Shown one piece after another: positions 28,401 to 43,400 of a stretch of 64,000 nt of DNA. How positions within the stretch are numbered: the first letter of the stretch is position 1; each line of letters starts with the position of its first letter. The DNA is taken from assembly GCA_024734495.1 (NCBI GenBank), contig JALMQS010000615.1, positions 1,085,173-1,149,172 of the forward strand. The letters run 5' to 3'. The notes below the pieces were generated by a model. It was not told the origin of the DNA and did not search any database. It worked only from the letters and a program-made list of their open reading frames with translations. This DNA comes from Forficula auricularia. Lineage: Eukaryota > Arthropoda > Insecta > Dermaptera > Forficulidae. The translations under genes and the position numbers were made by a program.

Positions 28401-31400
28401 CAGATTTGAAAATGAATAATTATTAGGCTAACGTAACGGTTTTTAGGTTTTGTTAACGCAAACAGATAATAGTATAACATTAATTTTACAACCAACAATT
28501 TGGCAACAAAGTTGTTTTTGGGTAAAGTAACGGTAAAATGTGTTTCTTTAGGAGGTCCGCTGACCCCCTTGGCCCCGTAGACAAATTCCCAGAGGGTCAG
28601 CTGACCCCACGATTCCGCCGTCCCTGCAAGACAATAATAGAATTGTATCTTTTAGGTATGTCAAAATGATATCTTGGTTGTGGACGTCGTGAATGGAATC
28701 CCGGGGTTGGAAGCCAATGTCCACTGGCATGGTCAAACCGTCCACGAAACGCCCTTCATGGACGGCACTCCAATGATTTCGCAGTGCCCGATTCCAAGCC
28801 GGTCCACTTTCCAATATAAATTACGAGCTGCAGCAGCCGGCACGCATTTCTGGCAGGTGATCACAGGTAGGTAGACAAAACGAACACATCCACACAATAT
28901 AATTACTTACCTATTTATGGTACGTTTACTCATTATGCTTTCGGGAATTTTTTAAATTCCAATGCTCGAATTTCTATATATATAAGCTCTCTCTCGCATC
29001 TTCATTATCTTGATTTCTAGATGAAAAAGCAAATTTCAACTTTCTATTATTTTTATGACTTTTGATCATATTTGAATAAAAATTATTAAATGATTAGCCA
29101 ATTAGAGTTTAACAATTTCAAATTGTTCGAATAGTATAAACACGAAGAGAAACAAAAGAGGTTGTCCTCTGCTTGATGCAAATAAACATACACACATACA
29201 TGTATATATCGAGATTATATATCTGTATATATACAGGGTGGTGACTTGGCCGACGCAGCATAGCGATTACAATGTTAATTTTTGAATGTGCATTTATTTG
29301 CTCCCCTAATTATTTTAGAGTTAAAGTTCTTATAGGTTTTTTGTAGAGAAAAAAATACTGAATCCGAACATATTTTTGTTTTCAAATTTTGAAATTTCAG
29401 AACCATAATAATCAACATTATAAATAATTGTATTTTTACAAAAATCACTGAGGCCATGGAATTATTAAAACAAACAAGGCATTTTCATTTGTTGTTTCTA
29501 AGTGACGTTTGTTATATTTGAACTTTTTAAAATCAGTTCTTATTAGAATTTATTGATTACCATAATGAGAAACTCGTTAAATTTGAATGGGCTGAGTTTT
29601 GTATTCGTCATTGATAAATAAAAATAGTAGATTCACGTAGATGAAGTTTAGAACGAGCTTTTAAATTTTCACAAGAATAATCAACGAAATTATAAGTAAT
29701 ATTTTTAAACGTAATTAAAACAATAAAATTAGTAAGGTAAACAGAATTTAATTTTTTAACATAATTAACAAATGCATAAAATTATAACAAAAAATAACAA
29801 TCATAGCAAATGTTCGAATAAACCACCATTTACCACTAAACAATGGCCCAACAATCGACAACAATAAAAGTTTTGAATTTAAATTTTTTAAATAAATATC
29901 TACATTTTTAAAATCGTTTTTTTGGACTTTTAAATTATGAATTAGACAAAATCTGATGTAATTATCTTTTAGAATTTTAATTCTGCTCAGTTTTTTGTAT
30001 TCTAATTATGCTCTAAAATAATCACTAAAGACATCACTATTAAACGTCAAATAGAAACAACAAATGAAAATGCCTTGTTTGTTTTAATAATTCCATGGCC
30101 TCAGTGATTTTTGTAAAAATACAATTATTTATAATGTTGATTATTACGGTTCTGAAATTTCAAAATTTGAAAACAAAAATATGTTCGGATTCAGTATTTT
30201 TTCTCTACAAAAAACCTATAAGAACTTTAACTCTAAAATAATTAGGGGAGCAAATAAATGCACATTCAAAAATTAACATTGTAATCGCTATGCTGCGTCG
30301 GCCAAGTCACTACCCTGTATATATATATTATTTATTTGTTTGAGACTATAGTTTCGAAGACTTGGACTTCATCATCAGTCTTTTTTAATTATAAATGTTG
30401 TTTTTCATGGAGTCAATATCGTATGGATATTGAAAATTTGATGTTCCTTCTTCACTGGTGGTCAGCTTAGAACTGTGTATGTTTATTTGCATCAAGCAGA
30501 GGACAACCTCTTTGTTTCTCTTTGTGAATAAACAACGCTGCTACTCTCGGCAAAACAAAAACTTTTCAATTAATTTTTCAGTATAAACACGGTTTATCTT
30601 TCCTCAAGAATTTACGATAAAAACAGTATACTTTTAAATCGTATGTTTCCTACATTTGATTCAATCTCGAATCAAATGTGGGTGATTTTTGTCAAATATT
30701 GAGTGAAAATAATATCTGAACTTATATATTTCTAACTTGAAATAATGAATTTATTTAATTTATAATTTTTCTCATTAATATATCAGGGAATAATTGACAT
30801 ATTAACGAGAATTGTTTTGATCGAGCTTTTTAAACAAGATATATATCGCGAGACTACTGATGGTATAGGCTATTGGGGTCTGCGGAGTTTTAAGTTTGGA
30901 CCAAGAAAGATTGAAAAAAGATATGATCCATTCAGATACAATCCAACGTCATTTTGCGTATAGCCCGCATGACACTTGGATGGATCACCAAATGAATTTG
31001 AAATCTAAGATGTTAGTACCTGGATGCACCGAGCGATGCTCGGTAACTTCTTCCTTCAGTTAAAAGCTTTATTTAATATTATTTTTAATTTAAAATTCTG
31101 ATAAAAAGGTCGATTTTTATTTGAGAGCCGTTTTCAAATTAAAAAATACAAAAATATATAATAGTCGCCCAATGTAGCCCCCCACCCCGCTTGACCTCAC
31201 CCCCGAAACCTCGCCCTACCCCCGGGTCCCCCACCACTGCACCCCACCTCCTTCATCTGTTTTGATTCAACCATATGATTCATTTTTATTCATCCAATTG
31301 TTGATAAATAAAACCTATCAAAATGTGTTGTTTTTTCAGAAAATTGAGACCTGCTTATGCGAAATATATTTTTAAATAAATTCTTGATTATTTTTTATTC

Positions 31401-34400
31401 TATTAAATAAATAAAATTATTTATAAAAACAATTATAAAACGTTTATTAATATTTCTAACGTTTAGGGTGAACAAAATATGTTAAAATCCACAATCACAA
31501 TACTTCTTCAAGGCCTTTTAGAACAATGAAACAAACAACCCATTGTCTGCCTGGGTATAAAAGGAAAATGAAAACCTTTTTTAAAACCCTAAGAATGGGA
31601 TTTGTCTACCTGAGAATAATTAATTTGATTACGAAAAAACCCTTCAAAAACGATTTTGTCGAAGATGAGACCTTGACAGATCGAATTGTCACCCCAAAAA
31701 CCCCCTAACCCGTGAATTTCATCAAAATCGGTAGAGTCGTTTTCAAAATATAACCAAGATACAAATATATAAACAAACAAATATATATATACAAACAAAT
31801 AAATAAATATACAATTTTTGCTCGTTTAATAAGAGTAGATATATTCAATCTCCCAGCACAGAGCGCCCGATCTATTAGCATGTATTATCTCTTGGTCCAG
31901 AGTTAAGACTCCGCAGACTCCAATAGCCTCAACCAACAGTAGTACTCTCGCGATATATATCTTGTTTAAAAAGCGCGATCAAAATAATTCTCTTTGTTTT
32001 CACTGTAAAATCCATGGGTCCGTCACTGAAAACTTTTTTCAGTTTAGCAGGAATTTTCACTATTCCCTTTGAGTTGAAGGGAGTGAAAAATCTAGCTATA
32101 ATACTTATATATGTTGCATGTCAGAGAGAGTTTGTCTTAAGGGTTTGGCTACTGGCCCGGCAAGCTTAGTTAGCGCTTGGGTTCGATTCCTAAGGGGACG
32201 AACCTCTCTGATATGCAATGTAAAAATATTTCTCTAATATCTATGATGTCCTTTAAAGTTAAATTCATTTAATAATATTATATACTGGGTTGATTTTTGA
32301 AATAATTTCCATCTTTTTTCAAAAAAAGACACCCAAAAAGATACTTAAATCTTTGTTTTCACTGTAAAATAATTCTCGTTAAAATGTCAATTATTTTTTG
32401 ATATATTAATTTGAAAAATTATAAAATTTCATAAGAATTTTGCTGGATTGGTGTTTACTGGATATATTAATTTTTTATTATTAAGGGTAAATAAATTGAA
32501 TTGCTTTTTTCCAGTAATTTATTTTGTTATTCAAATGGTTAATCCAAATATTTCGAGAGCGTCTCGGCATCTCTTCCTCAGTGGAAACCACTCCCCCACC
32601 AATGTGCCGACCCCATCAGTTTGTACAGAACATTGATAAAAGCTCGATCACACAACCCACACATACAAATATATATTTATACACATACAAATTCAAAATG
32701 AGATAACATACGAATATATACAATTATTTACATCTCTTTATAATGAAGTGTAATTTCATTTGGACTTAATTATATATATATGTATATATATATATATATG
32801 TATGTGTGGGTTATGTGATCGAGCTTTTATCAATGTTCTGTACAAACTGATGGGGTCGGCACATTGGTGGGGGAGTGGTTTCCACTGAGGAAGAGATGCC
32901 GAGAGCGCTTCGAAATATTTGGATTGATTATTTGAATAACAAAATAAATTACTGGAACGAAGCAATTCAATTTATTTATCCTATAAATATAAAAAAAATT
33001 ATAAAATTTATTTAACATCATTATTTCAACTTAGACATATATAAGTTCAGATATTATTTTCACTCAATATTTGACAGAAATCGCCTATATTTGATTCGAG
33101 ATTGAATCAAATGTAGGAAACATACGATTAATTAATGGCATGCATCTAACATACATGCTAATAGATCGGGCGCTCTGGACTTTGAGATTGAATATATAAC
33201 ATCTTAGATTTCAAATTCATTTGGTGATCCATCCGAGTGTCATGCGGGCTATACGCAAAATGACGTTGGATTGTAGCTAAATGGATCACATCTTTTTCTC
33301 TCTTGGTCCAGACTTAAGACTCCGCAGACTCCAATAGCTTCATCCGCAGTAGTCTCGCGGTATATATATCTTTTTCAAAAAGCGCGATCAAAACAATTCT
33401 CGTTAATATGTCAATTATTCTTTGATATATTAATGAGAAAAATTATAAGTATATTTTTGTATTATATAGCCCAGGCAAATTAGACTTCTGCTGACCAATG
33501 CGGAATTAATTTTAATCGACGTTAGGCATCCCAAATAAGAGTTATATGAGTTTGCGACGGTTTCTGACTGGTGCTAATTTTTTGGGACTTTTTTCCTGAT
33601 TTTTGCTTATAACTTTAAAAACATGAGTCCTACAGAAAATGTCATTCTTACCAAAATGAAAGAGTACAAAATTTCCCGTCGAATAATCTACTTAATATTC
33701 AGCCGTTTAGCCATAATCGATCATCAAAGATCTACTTGTCGGAAAAGTGAATTCAGTTCACGGGTCAAATTTTGAAAAAAAATGAAAAAACTCTCTAGAT
33801 ATATTTCAACAAAATTGAATTCTAAAACTTAAAAAACTCGAGAAGAAGAAAGAGCAATTTAAAAATTTCAAAAATTTACCCCAAAATGACTATATATATA
33901 TATCTCACTTTCAGGTACAAATAGAACAAAATATTCAAATATGTTTTTTTGTATTTTAATGCTTCACATTTCTAAACTAAACCCATATCGATATCTTTTC
34001 CGGTTTAACAGATCTTGAAAAAACTCTGGAAACAAATTTTGGGGCCTTTTCACTTTTTTAAGGTTCGAATTTCAAAAAATCCTGTCTTAGCTCACTCATA
34101 AACCGTAGAAAGAATACATACCCCAAATTTCATCGTTCCAAGTACATATAGTAGTTTGGGCTGTGCGTGAATGAATAAATGAGTGAGTGATATATGTTGC
34201 AGTAAAAACCAGTTCTAACTAGAATTTTCCGAATTTGGTCCAAAGGTCTAGAATCTTCATTTTGGGTGTTTAATTTCGTTTAAAAAATGAGGCGAAAGGT
34301 CAAAAATGAAGATTCTAGACCTTTGGACCAAACTCAACCAACCACAGTAAATTGTAGTTGCCACAAAGGTATTCAGTGAAACGCGTTTTAATTAGTATCC

Positions 34401-37400
34401 CGTTCTTACTAAAAAGTGGGTTTTTAATGAAACATATATAAAAATATTTATAATAAGGATTACAAAAAATTGAAAGAAATAGAGAAAGTCAAGTCTAATC
34501 AAGAATATGGACCCTTTTTTTGAATTCTCACTAATTATTCTTTTTCAATCAGAAGCTGAAAATGGAGAGACAGGGCCCCTCTCCGGAGCCTTGATAGTTC
34601 GTCAACCTGCAACCAATGATCCTCAGCGTGATCTTTATGATACGGACGAATTACTTCTTGTATTAACTCAGCTTCATGGTTCTACCTCTTCGCTACTTAT
34701 CAATGGAATGAATGGAAAGGTAATATATTATATTTTATTTATACATTCTACTCATCAGCACAACTCGTATTCACCCATTGTGGTCCAGGGAATCTAAAAG
34801 GTTGGACATCCCTGTCTTAGATAACAATCTTCACTAGAGGACACACTCTTTGATTTTTTCATATAAAATCAACAACTCTGTTACTCATGCCAATAAGAAC
34901 TATTTTTGACACTGAACTGTATTCAAATAGGACATTTTCGCACCTCGGTTACCTGAAGTGAACCCCGGAAAGCGCCATCGTCTTCGAATTTTAAATGTGG
35001 GAGGTGGCAGGGGGTGTCCAATAACCATCTCCATTGATAACCACGCTATGGAACTTCTCTCTCTGGATGGCGCTCCAGCTGTTACACATAACCTCATTAA
35101 AACAATCACACTTGCAAACGGTAATTGATTTTTCATATTTTATCTCTTAGTTATTAGAAAAAAAATTTAACTGATAGTTGGAATCTGAGGAAACTGGAAA
35201 ATATATTAGGTTTACTTGCACCTCAATATACCTAACTCAATTGTCCATCATTGAATTGTCCAATATTGAAAAAAAGTTACTTACTTAGGCGACCCGTTTC
35301 TCAGTGCGGCGGTTCAGTGCACGCGGGTCCCAACTCTCACACCATCGTTGTCTATCACCCGCCAGTGTCGTCTAGTGAAATCTTAAGCCTCTTTTTTTTT
35401 TTTTTTTAATGATATTGATGTGAGAAGGAGATACACCAGAAGGTGGATCCCCTAAAGGCCAGTATGGGCTGGCCCCTCCATCGTGAAAAGAACAGAGCAG
35501 AAGGAAAAGAAGCCGGGATCACGAGCCAATCTCAGAAACTTAGATACAATTCAATATCAAATTTACTAAGGTTTTAGGGGCTTCGAGGAGTGGTAAATTC
35601 TCCGCGCGATAAATTCGGTTAAATTTATCTCCCACTTAATTTTTATTACCAGACCCTATACTTACAGAAAAAATGTCTGGGTATAGCCGGGAATCGAACC
35701 CGAGACCTCCGGGTTGCCAGTCAGTTACTCTGACCATTAGACCACGGAGGCGGACAGACTTTGATCTGACCATGTGAAGTTTTTGATTGAGAGCGAATCC
35801 GTCCAGTGGCATCCACAGTTGCAGAGCCGTACTCCATCTTGAGTCACTCCTTCTCATGAGATGACCTGCCCAATCATCTTTAGTTTTATTGATGTGCACC
35901 ATCGTGTCTTTAATCCCAGACCTCTTTCGAATGTCGGAGTTATGGAGACCGCGCTGACGTTGATCCCAGAGCTTTATGTCGACGAGTCTCCTCTCCAGTG
36001 CTGCCTGGATGGTATTAATCTTGTTTTCATGGACCTTTGTTAATGCCCATGTTTCAATAGCATATGTGAGAGCAGGTATCACTGTTGAGTTGAACAACAT
36101 GGCCTTAAGCTTTTCATCGTGTGTTGCCTCGATGACTGTTTTAATAGTTCCAAAAGCAGCTCGAGCCAGCCCGTCTTCTTCTCAGAAGTTCCGGCATCAA
36201 ATCACCGGACATTGACAATAGTCTTCCCAGATATATGTATTCTCCGACATCTTCTAGAGGGTGGCCGTCCAAGATGACCGGGTCGATAGGGGCAAAGATG
36301 TTCCTCATGGATTTCGTCTTGCTGTTGTTAATGACAAGTCCTGCTCTCGTTCCTTCTCGATTAAGAGAATCGATCATCAGCGAGGCCTCCCTTGGTGGAC
36401 TTGATATTAGTACTAGGTCGTCAGCAAATCTTAGATGGTTTAGTTTTTTCCCATTCACATCCAGGCCGAACTCCTCTCAATTACAGCGCCGCATTACCGA
36501 TCCAAGGCTTGGGGAGATAGGGTCGAAAAAAAGATACAATGTAATTATTTCTCATAGTTTTATCAATGATAGACAATTGAGTTACATTAAAATACATTTA
36601 TAATATCATAATTAACAATTAAAATTAAATTTAAACAATTGTTGTAATTGTTTTGTTTTAATTTCATTCTTGTAATTGTTTTACGTAATTTAATTTTAAT
36701 TTTAATTATCAATATATTTTAATGAAGAAATAATTTTTTACAACATTTCTTCATTAAAAGACATTCATATTTAAGTTTGGTTTAATTGTTGTAATTGTTT
36801 TAATTTAATTTTAATTCTAATTGTTAATTATCAATGTATTTTAATGGACATTGAGAATGTATTTTAATGAAGAAATATTGTAAAAAGATACAATGTAATT
36901 ATTTCTCATAGTTTTATCAATAATGGACAATTGAGTTACATAGTGAGGAGCAATTGAGCTAACCTAATAATTTATATAAATATCATTGTTATAATTGTCA
37001 ATGTATTGTATCTACTCTTATTAAACGAGCAAAAATTGTATATTTATTTATTTATATATATATTTGTTTGTATATATATTTGTATCTTGGTTCTATTTTG
37101 AAAACGACTCGACCGATTTTGATGAAATTCACGGGTTAGGGGGTTTTTGGGGTGACAATTCGATCTGTCACGGTCTCATCTTCGACAAAATTGTTTTTGA
37201 TGGGTTTTTTCGTAATCAAATTAATTATTCTCAGCTAGACAAATCCCATTCTTAGGGTTTTAAAAAGGTTACTCTTTTCCTTTTGTACCCAGGCAGACAA
37301 TGGGTCGGGTTAATCCTTTATTCTCAAAGGCCTTGACGAAGTATTGTGATTGTGGATTTTAACATATTTTGTTCTCCCTAAACGTTAGAAATATTAATAA

Positions 37401-40400
37401 ACGTTTTATAATTGTTTTTATAAAGAACCTTATTTATTTAATAGAATAAAAAATAATCAAGAATTTATTTTAAAATATATTTCGCATAAGCAGAACTCAA
37501 TTTTCTGAAAAAATAACACATTTTGATAGGTTTTATTTATTAACCATTGGATGAATAAAAATGAATCATATGGTTGAATCAAAACAGGTGCAAGAGGTGG
37601 GGTGCAGTGGTGGGGGACCCGGGGGTAGGGCGAGGTTTCTGGGGTGGGGTAGAGCAGGGTGGAGGTGGAGGGTACAGTGGTCGAATACATTATATATATT
37701 TGTATTTTTTTTAATTTGAAAACGGCTCTCAAATGAAAATAGACATTTTTATCAGAATTATAAATTAAAAATAATATTAAAATAAAGCTTTTAACTGAAG
37801 GAAGAAGTTACCGAGCATCGCTCGGTGCCTCCAGGTACTTTAATATTATAGCCGTTTAGGAAGTCGAAAAATAAACGACGAAACGTCCAACTCATTAAAA
37901 GTAAAACTTAATTTTAATTTTCCAGTTTCCAACCAACACTTTCAATAAATATGGATATACGATTAACGAACCATGAATTTAATTATTTCTATTATTATAT
38001 ATGTACATTGAAAATCATGAGTAAATTAATAATCCATAAATATGTTAATTTTAAAACTAACTTAATATCTAAATAGGCGAAAGGGCTGATGTGATCGTGA
38101 AGGCGGACCAGAAACCCAAATCCTCGTATTGGATTCGTGCTCGACTTGGCGGGCATTGTGATCTTGAAAACGTGGAAACCAAAGCGATCCTTCCTTATCA
38201 ACAATCTGCACAATTACCGAAAAATATTGAGGAGAACTCCGTCGAGGAAACGTTCAAGGTCTTTCCATTACCTACGTTTTATTCAATCATACTTATTACT
38301 TTCATTCCATCTATTCACTTACCAGGACTATATTATTTATTAGCTGTGACGCCCGCCTTCGGTGGGCCTCTTGCTAGCCAAAAAGCTTCTCCTCTTGAAC
38401 CCCCTCTCCATGAACCCTCTCCCCACCTTTGATCATCTTCCACCCCACCAAAACTCTGGGGTAGAATTAAAAAAAACCTGTTCTAAACTGTTTTGTAGTA
38501 ATTTGAAAAAGTCATTTACCATATATCCCAAATAAAAATTAATAACATGAAAAGCATAGAAAATACTAATCGAGTGGATATTGATGAGGCAGTCCAAAAA
38601 AAAGAAGATAATTTATACTATCTTTATATTTCCTTCACAGACTTTTCAAAACCCTGAAGAAGGAGGGAATAGCCTCCGAACGTCGGTTTATGAATAAAAA
38701 TAAAAAGATAGTATAAATTATCTTCTTCTTTTTTTAGATTTCCACTCAATTTCACTTATCAGTCCGTCTCCAAAAAATACTCTAATCATACTAAGTCTAT
38801 TTTTCGGTTAAGGGGTAAAATTTTGAAAATATTTAAAAAAACTATCCCAAGATATCTCAACAATAAACCTATTTACCAAAATCCAATGTTAAAACTTAAA
38901 AACCCGAGAAGATAGAACACTTTTAATAGTTACCCTAAAATGATTACCGTGAAATAGGGTAACTTTGGGATATTTTTCAGGTTTTTCATGACTCATATCA
39001 ATATACAGGGTGTTTGAGGAGGAATAGTAAATATTTTGAGGCGACTGTGGGTCAGTGGTTAGAGAGTTGTTGGCCTGAAGTACGCTGGTTCGAGACTGAG
39101 TCTAGGCAGATATTTGCAGTCGCCTTCTCTTGGAAAGAAACCCCAGCTTACCAAGAGTATAATTGCCTAGTAACCTCTCCAAATTAGCCGTTACCGGCGT
39201 TAAAAAGTAGGTCCCGTATATCTGTGTAAAAACAGCTAAACACACTCAGCACAGGTATAAGTGGAGAGGAGCCGAAACGTCAGGGAGACCTGATATGGCA
39301 CTTAAAGAAAGAAGTAAATATTTTAGTAGGTGGTAGTATAAACTAATTGGAAAAAAACGAGGTGTGAACCACGACCTAAAATCGTGTACACCTACTTCCA
39401 CTTTCATTTCCAAGTAGAAGACAATAGATGGCAATAGATTATCTAAGTAATTCCAAATAATTCCAAAGACGGTATACACCTAATTCCAATCGCGGTTCAC
39501 CCCTCGGAATAAAAAATGCCATATAACATGTGTCCAATTTTCATTGAGTACAGAGATACAGCTGTTAGTATGTAACCCAATATCGGCATACTCAACATGT
39601 GTAAATACCTGAGATACAGTACAGTAGACTTGGCCAACAAATCACAATGAAAACTTCAATGTAAACTAAAGGACAACTTCACAACTTGAACATCAACACT
39701 CTACTGCTGTCATTCGATAAATACGCCCATAGCAACTTGTGTGCCAACACGCGAAACTAAAATGCATTGAACTCATTGAACTATTGCAATTCGTATATAC
39801 TACAACCTCTTAAAATATTTACTATTCCTCCTGAAGCACCCTGTATATTACGCTAGATTGTTGAGACCATACGGTGAAATAAACTTTGTTTTTTTCAAAA
39901 TAAGGACATGATTTTACTCTACGACCCATAACGCCCTCGTAAAAACTCTTCTCCATTGACCCAATCTTACCCCGTGAAGTGGGGTAACTTTGGGACAGCA
40001 CTGTTTTTGCATAGAAACTCTAGAAAAAAGTTGATCTGTCTCTATGTTTTCCGAAAGTATTTGAACATAGACCTAAGGCAAAGTTATTAGACCATTAATT
40101 AATTTTTTTATTACATATTTTCATAACGGGACTCAAAATCAGGAGAGATGGTTAGGAAGGATAGAGAAATTTTGATAGGAAAGTAAGAAAGTACTTAATA
40201 GGAGGAGTACTTAATAGAGAAAGTACTAGTAGGAACTATTAGAAAGTAGTAGTACTAGTAGAAAGTAATACTAGCACTTAATAGAAAAGAAAGAAAGTAC
40301 TTAATAGAGAAAGTACTAGTAGGAAATATTAGAAAGTAATAGTACTAGTAGAAAGTAATACTAGCACTTAATAGGAAAGTAAGAAAGTACCTAATAGAGA

Positions 40401-43400
40401 AAGTAGGAAATATTGGAAAGTAGTAGTACTAGTAGAAAGTAATAGTAGCACTTAATAGGAAAGTCAAGAAAGTACTTAATAGAGAAAGTACTAGCAGGAA
40501 CTATTAGAAAGTTGTAGTACTAGTAGAAAGTAATAGTAGCACTTAATAGGAAATCAAGAAAGTACTTAATAGAGAAAGTACTAGCAGGAACTATTAGAAA
40601 GTTGTAGTACTAGTAGAAAGTAATAGTAGCACTTAATAGGAAAGTAAGAAAGTACTTAATAGAGAAAGTACTAGTAGGAAATATTAGAAAGTAGTAGTAC
40701 TAGTAGAAAGTAATAGTAGCACTTAATAGGAAAGCAAGAAAGTACTTAATAGAGAAAGCACTAGTAGGAACTAGTAGAAAGTAGTAATAGCACTTAATAG
40801 GAAAGAAAGTAGTTATGTAATTGTGTTATACCACTCACTGCTGAAAATTCACAAAAATGAAGCTCTTAAATTTAATAATAGAATTAAATTTATTAAGAGC
40901 ACGCGAAATACATTTCAAATGATGTAGTTCTAGTTACACATACTTGCCGATTGTAAAATGTTCACAGTTTCTTGAAAATGAATGAAAGTTTCAAGAAAAA
41001 CTTAAAAATGGTAGACAAGATGTCCTGCTTCTAATAGGTTCAAATATATGCGGTAGAACCACATTTCAGAAATGCAGCAGCACTGGTGCTCAAATTCATG
41101 AAGCATAGTAATATTGGTGGGAATTCAAAATGTCGAATGTTCCAAAGTTCGCCCCCCCCAGTCCCAAAGTTACCCCATTTTACGATATATCTCCCTTTTA
41201 GGGGCAAATAGAACAAAATACCCAAATATGTTTTTTTTTCTATTTTAATGCTTCAGCTTTTTAAATTAAAGCCATATCTATAGCTTTTTGTTTAAGACAT
41301 CTTTAAAGCTCTGAAAACACATTTTGGAGCCCTTTTTCACTAAAATAATAAAATATAGGAACAAAAGAATCCAGCAACCTTTATGAAGGAAATTTTCTAC
41401 TCTGAATTTTAGATATTTATTAATATTATTGAAATTTTCTTCCAGTTGTCCAGGGAGCAATCGGAATTAGCGCCTCTACAGTTGCTGCTGGAAACGAAAT
41501 CATTAACGGAGGCGCCCCCTAAACCGGATCGCACCTTGGTTTTTGGTTTCGGTTATGGACTCGCAAGTTCCTTACGTATCCCTACATACACAATTGGTAC
41601 TGTTTCCAATACATAAATTATTATTATTGAAGTGAAACTTCTTTAGCGACGTATCTGTTTGATTTTTTTTTTGTTACAAAAAAGTGGAAATAATGACTCA
41701 ATAGACGGGGGAAATTATTATTTTAAAACCCACTAATATTTCATGACAAATAAAAATTTATTAAAATTACGAAATTTAAGTTATTTCAATAACATCTACG
41801 GCTAAATAAGTTTCACTTCCCCCCAGGTCTATTCTCTAAGCAAAAACGATAACTTTTAACATCCGAATTCAGAGTTAATTCATTTTAATTGCTATTCTGT
41901 AAGCAAAAACGTTAACTCCAAAGCGTTAATATTTAGCCAAAAGTGTTAAAAATTAAAGCGAGGTCAGAGGGTGCATTTAAAATTTTAACGCCATATGTAT
42001 TGAACAAACTTATCTTTAACCAAAAACACAAAAAGAAAGGGTATATTTTTGACAGCTTTGAGTTAAAAGCAATAAATTTTAGATCCACTTGATCTGTGAC
42101 AGAAACATTAATACCACAATGATATTTATTGAATTTATTTATGGTTTATAAAATATATTTGTTTGGATAAAATATAGGTATATAAAAAGTTTTTTATTTT
42201 ACAAATTATATTTAAATATTTAAAAATGATAGATAGAAAAAACAGAATTATCATTAGATGCGGCCAAAAAAAAAAAAAATTGAATTGCTAACTAGACTAG
42301 CTATGTGGGTATTTTTGGTGAATTTTTTTTTAGCTGTTCTTTTTACTTTATCATACAGGGTATGGTCAAGTATTGTAATCGTGCATGAAAAAAATGTTTT
42401 TTTTTGCTTCTTTTTTTCGAAATATCTCAAAAACGGTTGAAACTATTTTGATTAAAAAAATTGGACGAAACCAGGGCATTTCGGTCTACAAAAAAGCTCT
42501 TATTACTGAACATCGAAGAAATTATATTTGTCGAGATAATAATTGTTCTGTCAAAATGTCTGTTAGGTTGTTATTCTGTTAGTCTGTGCGTTAACAAATT
42601 TTTGTGGACGAGCTAGCTCAAATACTGGTGTGAATATCAAAACCAAATTTCACACATAGTTTTGGTGCTTTGAGATTAAGAGCTGATTAGATTTTTGTGC
42701 ATATCGACGCAAAATTAAGGGGTGGAGGGGGGTTAAAATTTAAAATTATAATATTTCTAAACTAAAAAAAAACAACAAAAATGAAATATACTATAAAAGG
42801 AACCTGTAATAACGAAAATTTTTTTTCTGGCGCCAAAATTAGAGGGGGGCCATTTGAGCAAACTTAACCAAATTTTGTATACATAATCACTGGGCCCCAA
42901 GAACACTAAAAATGAAAAAAACCCGCTCAAAATGGGGTTAGGGGGGGGTCAAAAAATGAAAATCTAGGTCCTTGAACCAAAATCAACCAGAAGTGTATGG
43001 TAAAGTCAAGTGGATGGCCACATCAGAACGTGTCAATTTATTTTATTAAAAAAAATTTTAAGAAAAAAATAAACACCGACTTCAAAAAATTAAATGCAAC
43101 AAATATAAAAATACACTAAAAGGTATAAAATAATTATTATCTTATTTAGTTACAACTAAACGACGAAGTGTGAAACCTGGACAATTGGAAAAGCGGAGAG
43201 AAAGAGATTGGAGGCTTTCGAAATGTGGTGCTACAGAAGAATGATGAATATCAAATGGATGGATAAAATTACAAATGAAGAAGTTCTTGGAAGAATCGGA
43301 GAAAGAAGAACCTTGTGGAAGAGTCTGAAGAAGAGAAGAGGTCAGATGATGGGGCACACACTGAGACATGGGGGACTGCTTAGGGATATCTTGGAGGGGG

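Larger units (their letters stand above)
30580..33470. repeat. Large inverted-repeat structure, interrupted by a Helitron-like insertion
   Basis: 30760-31010 (GCCCGCATGACACTTGGATG region) is mirrored by 33190-33420. A second, inner mirrored pair (about 32440-32650 and 32800-33020) shares CACTCCCCCACCAATGTGCC and a TA-rich centre. The Helitron-like copy 31013-31850 splits the left arm. No ORF is supported. Confidence 0.6.

Noticed and set aside
28855..28860. Donor CAG|GTGATC as the end of MCORP exon 4
   Set aside because: It would end in phase 0 while exon 5 needs phase 1, so the frame would break. ACAG|GTAGGT 11 bp later fits.
35686..35751. tRNA gene on the minus strand
   Set aside because: It has perfect A and B boxes but the 3' acceptor strand does not pair with the 5' one, and the sequence continues into a SINE body repeated elsewhere. 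It is a SINE head, not a tRNA gene.
39036..39110. tRNA gene on the plus strand
   Set aside because: The boxes are only approximate and no cloverleaf closes; it lies inside a transposon and is better read as SINE-derived.
40177..40812. CRISPR-like array
   Set aside because: Repeats are contiguous 90-bp units without unique spacers, and the genome is an insect one. It is a minisatellite.
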